Source of the DNA: JAGLSB01 sp023135955
GTDB taxonomy: Bacteria > Bacteroidota > Bacteroidia > Bacteroidales > GCA-2748055
DNA: 6,036 bases
NCBI GenBank assembly: GCA_030673645.1
Contig: DAOVIO010000215.1
Location: 1-6,036 of the forward strand
Direction: 5' to 3'
In this document: piece by piece, positions 5,921 through 6,036 of the stretch
Layout of the letters: each line of letters opens with the position of its first letter
Position numbering within the stretch: position 1 is the stretch's first letter
The notes under the pieces: generated by a model
Databases searched by the model: none
What the model was told of the DNA's origin: nothing
Seen by the model: the letters and a program-made list of their open reading frames with translations, nothing else
Translations under genes and position numbers: made by a program

Positions 5921-5964
5921 AAAAAAAGAGGTAGTAAGTTCGCGACTTACTACCTCTTTTTTTT
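5921..5964 (+). terminator. Strong intrinsic terminator
   Basis: A perfect 19-bp stem pairs 5921-5939 (A7 then GAGGTAGTAAGT) with 5945-5963 across a 5-base TCGCG loop, followed by a run of eight T (5957-5964, partly in the stem). The matching A-run on the left side means it could also stop transcripts arriving on the minus strand. It closes the unit that starts at 4577. Confidence 0.92.
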
Positions 5965-6036
5965 GTGCAGAATGTTGGACTGCTTGAGCTCAATTGTGTT
6001 TTAAAGCGTGTTGGGCTAAGCCGCTGTTGATCAAAA
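5965..6036. other. Window end, no gene seen
   Basis: The 72 bases after the terminator are less AT-rich than the preceding genes and contain no reading frame, start site or repeat that I can support. Confidence 0.4.

Noticed and set aside
5523..5993. Minus-strand open frames at 5523-5747 and 5775-5993.
   Set aside because: Both are shadows of the membrane-anchored gene on the plus strand, rich in Phe from Lys/Glu codons, and the second crosses the terminator.
5884..6018. Integron attC-like arrangement: a GCCCAG string at 5884, a GTTGGGC (fits GTTRRRY) at about 6012-6018, and a large hairpin between them.
   Set aside because: The left string does not match the RYYYAAC core (GCCCAGT), the arms do not pair beyond the terminator hairpin, and no integrase or cassette array is visible.

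Overview
The window looks like a piece of a Bacteroidota chromosome. It is AT-rich, with the end of a TonB-dependent receptor followed by a HmuY-type lipoprotein that carries an acidic stretch after the lipobox cysteine. It also has a secreted DUF4468-type protein, a secreted sulfatase, and gene starts without Shine-Dalgarno sequences. A polysaccharide-degrading, possibly marine or gut-associated member is likely, but the genus cannot be told.

Layout. (1) Bases 1-1071, plus strand: the 3' end of an outer-membrane TonB-dependent receptor and, 5 bases later, a HmuY-family surface lipoprotein. Together they look like a receptor plus surface ligand-binding partner, of the haem or metal uptake kind. 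(2) Bases 1072-1218: a convergent gap with a long, widely spaced inverted repeat. (3) Bases 1219-4070, minus strand: a scarred region. Two copies of a 182-base structured direct repeat (1563-1744 and 3889-4070, about 94% identical by hand alignment) flank a roughly 2.1-kb block. The block holds an intact exported type I sulfatase, a small frameshifted gene and the tail of an unidentified gene. Just outside the first copy is the C-terminal third of a SAM-dependent methyltransferase. Both copies touch, at the same repeat end, a minus-strand gene tail that has lost its 5' part. (4) Bases 4071-4576: about 500 bases with no convincing gene. (5) Bases 4577-5963, plus strand: a compact three-gene unit (exported DUF4468-like protein, small zinc-ribbon protein, membrane-anchored protein). 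The last two are joined stop-to-start, and the unit is closed by a strong 19-bp hairpin terminator. (6) The last 72 bases hold nothing recognisable.

Most worth a second look are the paired 182-base repeat, which is probably a non-autonomous mobile or recombining element associated with gene truncation, and the uncharacterised zinc-ribbon/membrane-protein pair. Neither can be assigned a function from the sequence alone.
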